The notes under the pieces are model-generated. The model saw only the letters and a list, made by a program, of their open reading frames with translations, made no database searches and was not told the origin of the DNA. This document shows, piece by piece, positions 1 through 6,253 of a stretch of DNA of 8,005 nt. Source of the DNA: JAOPZY01 sp036495025 (lineage in GTDB: Bacteria; Actinomycetota; CADDZG01; JAHWKV01; JAOPZY01); assembly GCA_036495025.1 (NCBI GenBank), contig DASXNO010000228.1:1-8005 (forward strand), read 5' to 3'. Numbering within the stretch: position 1 is the first letter of the stretch; every line of letters begins with the position of its first letter. Both the position numbers and the translations under genes were made by a program.

Positions 1-1
1 G

Positions 2-457
2 CCCTCCCCGGCGCCCCCGCCCCTCGGCCAGGTCTGCAGCCTGGACGGCGCCACACCGACGGTCTGTTCGTCTCCGGTCACGTACACGGCGCTCGCCGCT
101 GGGCAGCACAAGCTCGTGGTCACCGCCACCGACACCGAGGGTCCCACCACCAACACCGGCTCCGGGAGCTTCACCTGGCGTGTGGACACAACGGCACCGG
201 CCGTGACGATCACCGATCACCCGTCTGATCCTTCGACCACAACGACTGCGACCTTCGGCTTCACTGCTACCGACCCAGACGACACCTCCGGTTCGCTCAC
301 CTTCGCCTGCAGCATCGACGCGGTGATGCCGACTCCGTGCACCTCGCCCGTCACCTACACGGGGCTCACGACGGGCCAGCACACATTTACCGTCAGGTCG
401 ACGGACCCTGCCGGGAACGTCAGCCCGCCTCAATCCTTCATGTGGATGATCCAATGA
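2..457 (+). CDS. C-terminal fragment of an Ig-like repeat surface or secreted protein (5' end outside window)
   Basis: The reading frame is open from the left edge to a TGA at 455-457, giving 151 residues with no start codon that looks genuine; a GTG at 116 is internal to a repeat. Two 33-residue copies of one unit are visible, each with the pattern C-S-(L/I)-D, then a Pro and a second Cys, then SPVTYT, a Leu, and GQH, ending in a TD. This pattern is typical of bacterial Ig-like beta-sandwich modules found in large exported proteins. Between the copies is a TAPAVTITDHPSDPST-type linker, as usually starts each module. The paired cysteines about ten residues apart in each copy may form a disulfide, which fits an extracytoplasmic location. 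The protein ends in SFMWMIQ with no LPXTG motif or C-terminal membrane helix. Its function, beyond a structural or adhesive role inferred from the fold, is not visible. It converges on the inhibitor gene with a 63-bp gap in which I see no clear terminator. Confidence 0.75.
   Translation, partial: PSPAPPPLGQVCSLDGATPTVCSSPVTYTALAAGQHKLVVTATDTEGPTTNTGSGSFTWRVDTTAPAVTITDHPSDPSTTTTATFGFTATDPDDTSGSLTFACSIDAVMPTPCTSPVTYTGLTTGQHTFTVRSTDPAGNVSPPQSFMWMIQ
35..406 (+). repeat. Two copies of a 33-residue Ig-like core unit
   Basis: Copy one lies at 35-133 and copy two at 308-406; each encodes exactly 33 residues. Shared positions include C-S-x-D at the start, a second Cys at unit position 11, SPVTYT at positions 14-19, GQH at 23-25 and the closing TD. 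The intervening 174 bases encode the remainder of the first module and the beginning of the second. More copies probably lie upstream of the window. Confidence 0.7.
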
Positions 458-520
458 GGCGGGGTCTGCCCAGCTCGAGACGATCCGCCAACACGCGAAT
501 CGGGGTTCGGCCTCCGCGGG

Positions 521-889
521 TCAGGAACCGGAGTCGGCGGGGCGCTGGGCGACGGTCACCTCAAGGTGGCGGACCTCCCGCGGGGGCCGCTCGGGCTCCC
601 AGGGGCGGCGCAGGGACAGGGTGATCGCAACCCTCCCGGGCTGGATGGCGCGGACGACGGCGACCTCGTCCAGACTGCCCGACGGGGGAGGGGGTCCGCC
701 CGCCGGTCGCGAGATCGTGGCGGCCGGCTCGACGGTGACGTCGACCACGCCGTCGGGGTCGGTCTCCACGTCCCAGCCGTACCCGACCGAGCCGGCGCCG
801 GCGAGGGGGATCCGCACCTCCTCGCCGGCTACCAGCTCGATGCTGTCAGCGGGCACTACCGATGACCGGGCCTTCGTGCCATCCGGCAC
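521..889 (-). CDS. Chagasin-like cysteine protease inhibitor (MEROPS I42 / ICP family)
   Basis: The 122-residue product matches the size of the chagasin/ICP family, which inhibits papain-like enzymes by inserting three loops into the active-site cleft. The first loop, NPTTG(Y/F)xW in the family, reads A-G-S-V-G-Y-G-W at residues 32-39. The second is a Gly/Pro-rich stretch at 64-72 followed by an acidic patch. The third is the diagnostic RPWEP at 95-99, preceded by the strand ITLSL. The start is GTG at 889, within the 3' end of the protease gene upstream (44-bp overlap, different frame). A second GTG at 856 would leave an 11-bp overlap. Neither has a good ribosome-binding site, which fits translational coupling to the protease. 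Upstream codons back to an in-frame TGA at 977-979 contain no start, so an N-terminal signal peptide is excluded. The natural partner is the adjacent papain-like protease (inference). The family call rests on motif reading; the altered first loop is the main uncertainty. Confidence 0.8.
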   Translation of the reverse strand: MPDGTKARSSVVPADSIELVAGEEVRIPLAGAGSVGYGWDVETDPDGVVDVTVEPAATISRPAGGPPPPSGSLDEVAVVRAIQPGRVAITLSLRRPWEPERPPREVRHLEVTVAQRPADSGS

Positions 890-2828
890 CGTCGCGCCAG
901 TAGTGCTGGAGCATCCCGTCCGTCCGCAGCACGATGACCTCGAGGTTGAAGCCGAAGCTGCCCTGGATGAGTGCCGTCACCGCCTGAACGTCATGGCCGA
1001 AGGTCGCACTCATCGACCAGGCCATGCCGCCCGAGTTGTTCCTCCACCAGTGCTGTACCCGACCGCCCACGGCAACGCAGAGTTCGAAGTTGCCGATCGC
1101 GTCCTCGGTGCCCATGCCGAACTGTCCCTCGATCATGCACGGGGCGCTGGAGCAGTTGGCGCCGAACGTGGGGCCGGGGTGCCACACGTTGCCGTGGTCG
1201 TCGTCACGCCACCAGTGCTGCATCTGGCCGGAGTTGAGGACGCACACCAGCTCGAGGTTGCCCCTGGTCCCGTAATTGCTCTGGATCAGGGCAGGGCCGC
1301 TGAACATGACCCCCGAGCCGAAGCGCCCGCCGTCGGACCACGTCCACGGTGGCCCGTTCGTGCGCCACCAGTGGTTCAGCTTGCCGTCGGCGGTACGGAC
1401 GACCACCTCGAAGTTGCCCGGGGCGCCGTAGTTGCCCTGGATGAAGCCCGGTACACCGGCAGCGTCGTTGGGCCCGAAGATGCCGCCGTCGTTCCACTTG
1501 TCGGTCGTCTGGTCGAGCCAGTAGTGGTGCAGGCGGCTGCCGGCCAGGTAGACACACTCGAAGTTGCGGTTGTACGTCGTCCCCGTGAGGGTGGGGCAGA
1601 CCGAGGCGTCGTTGGCGAACACCGTTGCCGCGTGCCACGGGAAGCCCGCCGTGGAGTTGTCCCGCCACCAGTGCTGGATCTCGTTGCCGTGCACGGTCGC
1701 CAGCATCTCAAAGTTGCGGTGTGCCGAGCCGTCGCCGCTTTCGATCATGTTGCCGTTGTGGAAGCGGCGCTTGGTCCACGGGTCGGGGTTGAGGCTCTTG
1801 GCACCGATCTTGGCGTAGGAGTCGATGCCGGTCTCGCCGTAGGCGACCTTGCAGAACCCTCCGTCGCCGAACCCCGTCCCCCAGCTGTTCTTGCAGATCC
1901 AGTAGCCGCCGGCGTCGTTGTAGCCGACCACGAGCATGAAGTGCCCGCCGCGCTCGGTGGCGCTGGGGCTCTTGCGGTAGACCCCCGTGCCGACGGCGCC
2001 GAAGTCCGTGTAGACGTCGAACCACGTGACGATGGGGCCGACCGTGTCGATCCAGGCCTTCTGGTCGCTGATCGAGCCGAGGAACTGGTAGTCGTCCAGC
2101 TTGACGGTGCGACCGTTGCGGTCCGGCGTGGGGTTGTAGGGCGGGTCGTCCGTGCGGTAGGGATAGCAGTCGGGGTCGCAGATGCCATGCTGCTTGATCC
2201 AATCCAGCGCTGCCTGGGCGCTCCCGGTGTTGGCGCACTTCGCTCCCATGCCATCGTGAACGTCGCCCTCGGAGCGGTGGGTCCAGTAGGCGTGCTGGAT
2301 GCGGGTCGTCGCCTCGACGAGGGCCGTCGCAGCGAATGCCCAACAGGACTCGCAGGGATCCTGGTCACGGACCGAGGTGATCCACGGCCATCCCCAGCGG
2401 TTGCGCCAGTCCACCGACGCCGCCGGCCCACCGCCGGAGGCAGGCGGGGGAGCCGGCGTTCCGGCGCGACCGGCAATCGACGTCTTGAGTTCCAGCGTCC
2501 GCCCGAGCGAGTTGGCCGCCGTCGTCACGGCGACGTCGGGGAGCGAGCCCCGGAAGCCCCGCAGCTCATCCGGAGCCTCCATGAGCCCGAGCTCGATGCG
2601 GCGCTGCACCAACAGCGGGTTGTTGATGGGCATCGCGCGGAAGATGGCTGCCAGATCGACGTGGGGGACTGCATCCGCCGGAGGGAGGTTGCCACGATCG
2701 CCACCGAGAGGATGGGTCGGGATGGGGTCGGTGGGCTTGAGGCGCGGATGGACGGACCAGCCCAGGTTCGCCGATTGGATCTCGGCCTGGAGGTCTGCGA
2801 TGGTGCGGGGTCCGTCGTTCGGTGCCAT
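846..2828 (-). CDS. Papain-family (C1A) cysteine protease with C-terminal lectin-like HWWR repeats
   Basis: This 660-residue protein has three parts. Residues 1-125 include a short prodomain-like segment (TIADLQAEIQSANLGW at 9-24), then a Pro-rich linker near 125-135. The catalytic domain starts at VDWR (139-142) and runs to about 345. It shows the oxyanion Gln156, nucleophile Cys162 in ESCWAF, His296 in GGHFMLVVGY and Asn314 in KNSWG. Gln-Cys spacing is 6 and Cys-His spacing 134, as in papain. Cys159 and Cys198 correspond to a conserved papain disulfide. Residues 350-660 are six HWWR/HYWR repeats resembling a carbohydrate-binding propeller. The ATG at 2828 has an excellent GGAGGAGG 8 nt upstream. 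The in-frame region back to a TGA at 2880-2882 has no other start codon, so there is no room for a signal peptide, which is unusual for a disulfide-bearing protease. The chagasin-like inhibitor gene overlaps its 3' end. Protease activity is well supported; the substrate is unknown. Confidence 0.92.
   Translation of the reverse strand: MAPNDGPRTIADLQAEIQSANLGWSVHPRLKPTDPIPTHPLGGDRGNLPPADAVPHVDLAAIFRAMPINNPLLVQRRIELGLMEAPDELRGFRGSLPDVAVTTAANSLGRTLELKTSIAGRAGTPAPPPASGGGPAASVDWRNRWGWPWITSVRDQDPCESCWAFAATALVEATTRIQHAYWTHRSEGDVHDGMGAKCANTGSAQAALDWIKQHGICDPDCYPYRTDDPPYNPTPDRNGRTVKLDDYQFLGSISDQKAWIDTVGPIVTWFDVYTDFGAVGTGVYRKSPSATERGGHFMLVVGYNDAGGYWICKNSWGTGFGDGGFCKVAYGETGIDSYAKIGAKSLNPDPWTKRRFHNGNMIESGDGSAHRNFEMLATVHGNEIQHWWRDNSTAGFPWHAATVFANDASVCPTLTGTTYNRNFECVYLAGSRLHHYWLDQTTDKWNDGGIFGPNDAAGVPGFIQGNYGAPGNFEVVVRTADGKLNHWWRTNGPPWTWSDGGRFGSGVMFSGPALIQSNYGTRGNLELVCVLNSGQMQHWWRDDDHGNVWHPGPTFGANCSSAPCMIEGQFGMGTEDAIGNFELCVAVGGRVQHWWRNNSGGMAWSMSATFGHDVQAVTALIQGSFGFNLEVIVLRTDGMLQHYWRDGAGWHEGPVIGSAR
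849..1715 (-). repeat. Six tandem 50-55-residue HWWR repeats, predicted beta-propeller
   Basis: Within the protease C-terminus each unit reads N-(F/L)-E plus a hydrophobic strand, then (L/I/V/M)-x-H-(W/Y)-W, then a Trp and an aromatic near (G/A)xxF, then a strand such as ALIQSNYG. The histidines of the H(W/Y)W motif are residues 386, 435, 486, 538, 593 and 642. The matching DNA word (plus-strand CCAG at 897, 1047, 1212, 1368, 1518 and 1668) recurs every 150-165 bp. The last unit lacks its fourth strand, while residues 351-363 before the first unit supply a W...F...MIES strand. That arrangement suggests a closed ring with Velcro-type closure. Similar repeats occur in PLL-type fucose-binding lectins and tectonin-like propellers; the assignment to any one family is my inference. 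Confidence 0.75.
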
Positions 2829-3030
2829 GTCCCTGGCCTCCTCCGGGCGCGGCTGCGCCGCCCGTTTGCGCTGCGCCGGTCATTGCGAAGGCCGGGGTCT
2901 CCCGAGGGTTCGACCCTTCCGCCGACTTCCCGCCTCCGCTGGCGATGCCTCCATGGTCGTCCGGCGGGGCATTCGCAACAAGGGTGCTGGCACCACCGTT
3001 TCCCAGCCCGGCAGGTGGCCGATCCGCCCG
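2829..3030. other. Intergenic region between the MetE-like gene and the protease
   Basis: These 202 bp separate the MetE-like stop (TAG, 3031-3033) from the protease start. Close to the protease they hold its ribosome-binding site and, just upstream of it, a 5-bp GC hairpin (GGCGC-ggct-GCGCC, 2846-2859). A short inverted repeat, GGGTTCGACCC, lies at 2906-2916. I see no convincing -35/-10 pair and no hairpin followed by a T-run. The gap is large enough for the protease-inhibitor pair to have its own promoter, but the sequence does not prove that. Confidence 0.4.
2837..2844 (-). promoter_or_regulatory. Ribosome-binding site of the protease gene
   Basis: The minus strand reads GGAGGAGG, ending 7-8 nt before the ATG at 2828. 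It is a near-perfect anti-16S match and fixes the start of the protease gene. The overlapping inhibitor gene has no comparable site. Confidence 0.8.
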
Positions 3031-4146
3031 CTACGCGACTCCGAGCCGCTCGGCGGCCATGGCGGTGCCCTGGACCCGTGCCGTGATCTTGGCAAAGGCC
3101 GTCTCGCGGCTCGTCGACGTGTCGTCGCCGAACGGCGAGAACCCGCAGTCGTCACAGGTGCCCAGGCGGTCCAGCGGAATGTACTCGGCCGCCTCGAGCA
3201 CCCGGTCTCTCACCTCCTCGGGCGTCTCCACCCTCGGGTCGATGGGGTCGATGACCCCCACAAAGATCCGGCTGCGCGCGGGGGCGTGCTCCTTGATGAG
3301 ATTGAGCACCCGCCGGCGGTCGGGTTCGCTCGCAAGCTGGATGTAGAAGATGCCCGCATCCAGCTCGAAGAGGGTCGGCAGCAGCTCCGCGTAGTCCACG
3401 TCCAGGCTGTGGGTCGAGTCCAGGTCTCCGCCGGGGCAGGTGTGGATCCCGATGCTGCGTCGCTCGTCCTCGGTGAACTTGCCCAGGACCTCGTTGTTGA
3501 GATCGATGAAGGAGTTCAAAAGCTGCTTGGACGGATCGAGCTTGAGCGACAGGCGCGCCTCCGTGAAGTCGATCTGGACGCAGTGCGCGCCCTTCTCGAG
3601 GCACTCCCGGATGTCGATCTCGGACTCGCGCACCAGGTCTTCGACAAACGCTTCCTGCGGGTAGCCAGGGAGACCCTCGGCGGGATAGAGGAGGCTCAGT
3701 GCCGAGGGCGCGATCACCGCCTGCTTCACCGCGACGTGGGCATGCTTCCTGGCCTGGTCGAGGTAGGTTCCGGCATGCGTCTGGTAGCGGAAGGGGCCGG
3801 TTGCCAGGCGAGGCAGTTGACGGACGTGTCCGTCGGCGAACGGGATCGTCACGCCGTCGGGCATGAGGTTGTCGAGGCCGGCGATCGGATAGGTTGCGAA
3901 GCTCGGCTTCGTCTGTTCGCCGTCGCTGATGACCTGGGATCCGGTGGCTTCCAGGCGGGCGATCGTGTCTCGGACGGCGGACTCGTAGAGGAGCCGAAGG
4001 TCCTCCTCGGACAGGCGCCCCTCGCTGTGTGCCCGCATGCCGTCGAGCAGCTCCGGAGGTCTGGGAATGCTGCCGATCTGCTCGGTGGGCAGGAGGGACC
4101 GGGGGGATGGCGATGCCGGTGCCCCCGCTTCAGGCCGAGACATCAT
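3031..4146 (-). CDS. Stand-alone MetE catalytic-domain (cobalamin-independent methionine synthase II type) methyltransferase
   Basis: The 371-residue protein corresponds to the C-terminal half of MetE, which is about 750 residues in E. coli, so the N-terminal domain is absent. Recognisable landmarks are IGSIPRP at 24-30 (MetE IGSFPQT, homocysteine loop), DGE at 75-77, QID at 191-193, the zinc-type HTC at 235-237 and DCGF at 333-336 (MetE DCGL). By eye, the MetE zinc ligand Glu665 aligns with Gln270 and the proposed proton donor His694 with Ile302; Glu274 nearby could substitute as a ligand. The family transfers methyl groups to homocysteine or other thiols in the cytoplasm. Donor and acceptor here are uncertain. 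An AAAGGAGG lies just upstream: the second ATG (4143) is 5 nt from it, the first (4146) only 2 nt, so the true start is probably 4143. The first ATG overlaps the stop of a possible 62-codon gene as ATGA. Family is confident, reaction is not. Confidence 0.85.
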   Translation of the reverse strand: MMSRPEAGAPASPSPRSLLPTEQIGSIPRPPELLDGMRAHSEGRLSEEDLRLLYESAVRDTIARLEATGSQVISDGEQTKPSFATYPIAGLDNLMPDGVTIPFADGHVRQLPRLATGPFRYQTHAGTYLDQARKHAHVAVKQAVIAPSALSLLYPAEGLPGYPQEAFVEDLVRESEIDIRECLEKGAHCVQIDFTEARLSLKLDPSKQLLNSFIDLNNEVLGKFTEDERRSIGIHTCPGGDLDSTHSLDVDYAELLPTLFELDAGIFYIQLASEPDRRRVLNLIKEHAPARSRIFVGVIDPIDPRVETPEEVRDRVLEAAEYIPLDRLGTCDDCGFSPFGDDTSTSRETAFAKITARVQGTAMAAERLGVA

Positions 4147-4331
4147 GGCCTCCTTTCGTTGTCGAGGCTGAACCCGCGTGCCGGGGAACGTTTCCGGCCG
4201 CCGGAGTGGCGCTTGCTTTCCGTTTCGGGAGCGGGAGGCGTCCCGGCATCATTGGACGTGGGAAGCAACTGCCAGTCCACGACGAAATCGTCGGCGTCAG
4301 GCTCCAGCTTCTTTGAATGATTAGCGGTCAT
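4143..4331 (-). CDS. Possible 62-residue small protein coupled to the MetE-like gene
   Basis: This short frame begins at ATG 4331 and ends in TGA at 4143-4145, overlapping the first ATG of the MetE-like gene as ATGA. The ribosome-binding site of that gene lies in its last codons. I do not recognise the product. It is hydrophilic, with an acidic-then-hydrophobic patch DADDFVVDWQLLP near residues 12-24 and a Pro, Lys and Arg-rich tail, no membrane segment and one Trp. An in-frame stop three codons upstream fixes the start, but there is no Shine-Dalgarno sequence before it. Third positions are less G/C-biased than in the neighbouring genes. It could be a real small gene, a leader peptide that couples translation of the methyltransferase, or chance. 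The four-base overlap favours the first two; codon use and missing ribosome site argue against. Confidence 0.35.
   Translation of the reverse strand: MTANHSKKLEPDADDFVVDWQLLPTSNDAGTPPAPETESKRHSGGRKRSPARGFSLDNERRP
4149..4156 (-). promoter_or_regulatory. Ribosome-binding site of the MetE-like gene
   Basis: The minus strand reads AAAGGAGG, followed by CC and then ATGATG. Spacing to the second ATG (4143) is the more usual one, so this site decides in favour of the shorter start. It lies inside the last codons of the possible 62-residue gene, as expected if the two are translated from one message. Confidence 0.75.
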
Positions 4332-4486
4332 ATTTACCGCTCAGCATACAAAGAAGCTCGGGAACCATCCTCATCTTCGAGCGGCGTGGAATCAGAAGTC
4401 TGCGCCATGAGACCAAACCTTAGGGGACACCGGGTCTCCCGCCATCCGTACCCTCGTACGGCATTCTGCGGGGAGACGATGCGCAC
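4332..4486. other. Intergenic region between cydC and the MetE-like operon
   Basis: This gap of about 155 bp (340 bp if the small frame at 4143-4331 is not a gene) is noticeably richer in A/T than the surrounding genes, as expected of a promoter region. A weak minus-strand -10-like TATGCT lies at 4343-4348, about 12 bp upstream of the small frame's ATG, but I find no good -35. The inverted repeat at 4446-4461 lies nearer the end of cydC. I see no SAM, cobalamin or other riboswitch core. The gap most likely holds the end of the cyd transcript and the promoter of the MetE-like gene. Confidence 0.4.
4446..4461. repeat. Perfect inverted repeat CCGTAC-CCTC-GTACGG
   Basis: A 6-bp perfect stem with a 4-nt loop lies 25 bp beyond the cydC stop codon. 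Neither strand has a T-run after it, so it is not a standard intrinsic terminator. It could be a weak or Rho-assisted transcript end for cydDC, or a dyad operator for the gene transcribed away from here. The flanks do not extend the pairing. Confidence 0.45.
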
Positions 4487-6253
4487 CTACGTAGGGGGGC
4501 CCCACATGCGCGCATAGGCCCCTCCGAGGGCCAGCAGGGCTTCGTGCGTGCCGTGCTCTGCCGTGCGCCCCGCCTCGATCACGACGATCTCCTCTGCACG
4601 GCCCGCGGCGGTGAGGTCATGGGTGATGAGGACCACCGTTTCGTCCCTCGTCGCCGCCAGGAGGCCGTCGATCACCTCCCGCCCGGTCTCGGGGTCGAGG
4701 TTGGCCGTGGGTTCGTCGAGTACCAGGATCGGCCGGCCCGCAAGGAGGGCGCGGGCGAGGGCGATGCGCTGGGCCTCCCCCCCGGAGACCAGCGAGCCGC
4801 CGCTCCCGACGCGGGTGTCGAGGCCCTGGGGCAGGCTGCCGAGCCATGAAGAGAGGCCAGCGCGTTCGCAGGCGTCCATGACCTCCTCGTCGGTGGCGGC
4901 GGGTCGGGCGAGACGGATGTTGGCGCCGACGGTGGTGTTGAAGATGTGGGCCTCCTGGGCCAGGAGGCCCACGGTGTTGCGGACGTCCGCCTGCCGGTAG
5001 GCCGCCACGTCGTGGCCGTCGAGCGCCAGGGTGCCCGAGTCGACGCCGGCGAACCGCAGCAGCGCCAGGGCCAGGGTCGTCTTGCCGGCACCACTGCGCC
5101 CGACGACGGCGACACGCTTGCCCGGTTCGACGAGGAGATCCAGGCCGTCCAGGGCGAGGGGCAGGCCGGCCCCGTAGCGCACCCGCAGGCCGGCGGCCTC
5201 GACCGGACCGGGCTGGGGGGCGGGCAGGGGAGCGGCGGGATCGGCCACCGGTGCCGGGCGGTCGGCCACGGCAAACAGGCGTTGCAGCGTACGCAGGTCC
5301 GTCCGCAGCGAGTCGAGCGCCGCCGGCACGCTGCGCAGCAGCTCCAGGGTCGCCCATCCCAGAAGGACGAGCGCCCCGAGCTCGACGCCGGGGAGGCGGC
5401 CGGACCGTACGGCCGGAATGCCGACCAGCAGCATGACCACCGGGGCGAGCCCCCATGCCAGGAGTCCGAGCCCCTCCCGCACGCCGCCTCGCCAGGCGGC
5501 CCGCCGTTCCGCCACCTCGAGCTCCGCCTCGGCCCGCTCCAGTCTGTCGAGCCAGAGTGCCTCCCGGCCGTTGGCGACGATCTCCGGTGCCCCGTCGAGG
5601 AGGTCGGCGACCTCTGCGGACAGGAGCCCGCGATGGACGGCCAGGCGGCGTTCCTGGGCCGACTCGAGCCGCCGGCACACCGAGGGCACCAGCGCCGCGG
5701 CCGCGAGGGCGAGGACGCCCAGCGCCGCGGCTCCGGCGGGGAGGATCAGCCACGCAAGGACGAGGCTTGCGGCGGTCGCCACGGCTGCGACGGTCAGGGG
5801 CACCACGCCGCTGACCACCACGGACTGCAGGCTGTCGACGTCGCCCGCGAACCTGCCGAGCAGGTCCCCGCTGCGCTCGGCTCCGAGGCCGCCGGGTGCC
5901 AGAGGCTCGAGGCGTTCGTACAACCACACCCGCATGCCGCCGAGGGACCGGAGGGCGGCATCGTGTGACGCCAGGCGCTCGAGGTAGCGCAACGAGCCCC
6001 GGCCGATGGCCAGGAGCCGGACGACGCCGATCAGCACCATCAGGTCGGCGACCGACGGCCGGAGGGCGGCACGGGAGATCAGCAGCCCCGACGCGGCGAT
6101 GAGGCCGATCGTGCTCACGGCGGCCCCCGACCCCGCCAGCACCGCAAGGAGGATCCGGCCCCGCAGCGGCGCCAGCAGTCCCCAGATCCGGCGGCGAGGC
6201 ACGCCCGGGGCGCCACCCAAGGCGCCAGCGCGAAGGCTCGAGCCGCCCTTCAA
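4487..6253 (-). CDS. cydC: Thiol reductant ABC exporter subunit CydC
   Basis: CydC pairs with CydD in an inner-membrane ABC exporter that moves cysteine and glutathione out of the cytoplasm and is needed to mature cytochrome bd oxidase. The 588 residues fit the family (573 in E. coli). An N-terminal membrane domain with several hydrophobic helices covers about 30-310 and includes the CydC-like segment ASGLLISRAALRP at 54-66. The ATPase domain shows Walker A GRSGAGKT (385-392), Q-loop Gln433, signature VSGGE (489-493), Walker B ILVLDE (509-514) and switch His545. The proposed start is TTG at 6253, overlapping the cydD stop as TTGA, with no clear ribosome site; this indicates translational coupling. 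A GTG at codon 18 (6202) is an alternative start. The stop TAG sits in the palindrome CCTACGTAGG. Domain order and the partner gene support CydC over a generic lipid or drug exporter. Confidence 0.9.
   Translation of the reverse strand: MKGGSSLRAGALGGAPGVPRRRIWGLLAPLRGRILLAVLAGSGAAVSTIGLIAASGLLISRAALRPSVADLMVLIGVVRLLAIGRGSLRYLERLASHDAALRSLGGMRVWLYERLEPLAPGGLGAERSGDLLGRFAGDVDSLQSVVVSGVVPLTVAAVATAASLVLAWLILPAGAAALGVLALAAAALVPSVCRRLESAQERRLAVHRGLLSAEVADLLDGAPEIVANGREALWLDRLERAEAELEVAERRAAWRGGVREGLGLLAWGLAPVVMLLVGIPAVRSGRLPGVELGALVLLGWATLELLRSVPAALDSLRTDLRTLQRLFAVADRPAPVADPAAPLPAPQPGPVEAAGLRVRYGAGLPLALDGLDLLVEPGKRVAVVGRSGAGKTTLALALLRFAGVDSGTLALDGHDVAAYRQADVRNTVGLLAQEAHIFNTTVGANIRLARPAATDEEVMDACERAGLSSWLGSLPQGLDTRVGSGGSLVSGGEAQRIALARALLAGRPILVLDEPTANLDPETGREVIDGLLAATRDETVVLITHDLTAAGRAEEIVVIEAGRTAEHGTHEALLALGGAYARMWGPPT

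Noticed and set aside
2906..2916. GGGTTCGACCC, resembling a tRNA T-arm and possible attachment site
   Set aside because: No acceptor stem, D-arm or anticodon arm can be built around it, and no integrase or direct repeat is present. It is better read as a short chance hairpin.
621..3086. An 821-codon open frame on the plus strand
   Set aside because: It lies antisense to the protease, whose catalytic motifs, repeats and ribosome site are clear. The plus-strand translation is low-complexity Val/Ala/Arg-rich with no recognisable domain; long antisense frames are expected at this GC content.
2299..4320. A 673-codon open frame on the plus strand
   Set aside because: It is antisense to the MetE-like gene and the protease N-terminus, crosses their intergenic gap, and shows no motif.
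4143..4331. MesX-like partner of a core methionine synthase
   Set aside because: MesX is a much larger protein; a 62-residue polar peptide cannot be it.
4147..4486. A SAM or cobalamin riboswitch upstream of the MetE-like gene
   Set aside because: I could not find the conserved core or a set of nested helices for either class, and much of the stretch can be read as the 62-codon frame.
4946..5968. A 340-codon plus-strand frame and other long frames across 4500-7990
   Set aside because: They are antisense or out-of-frame shadows of cydC and cydD, which have complete ABC-transporter motif sets.
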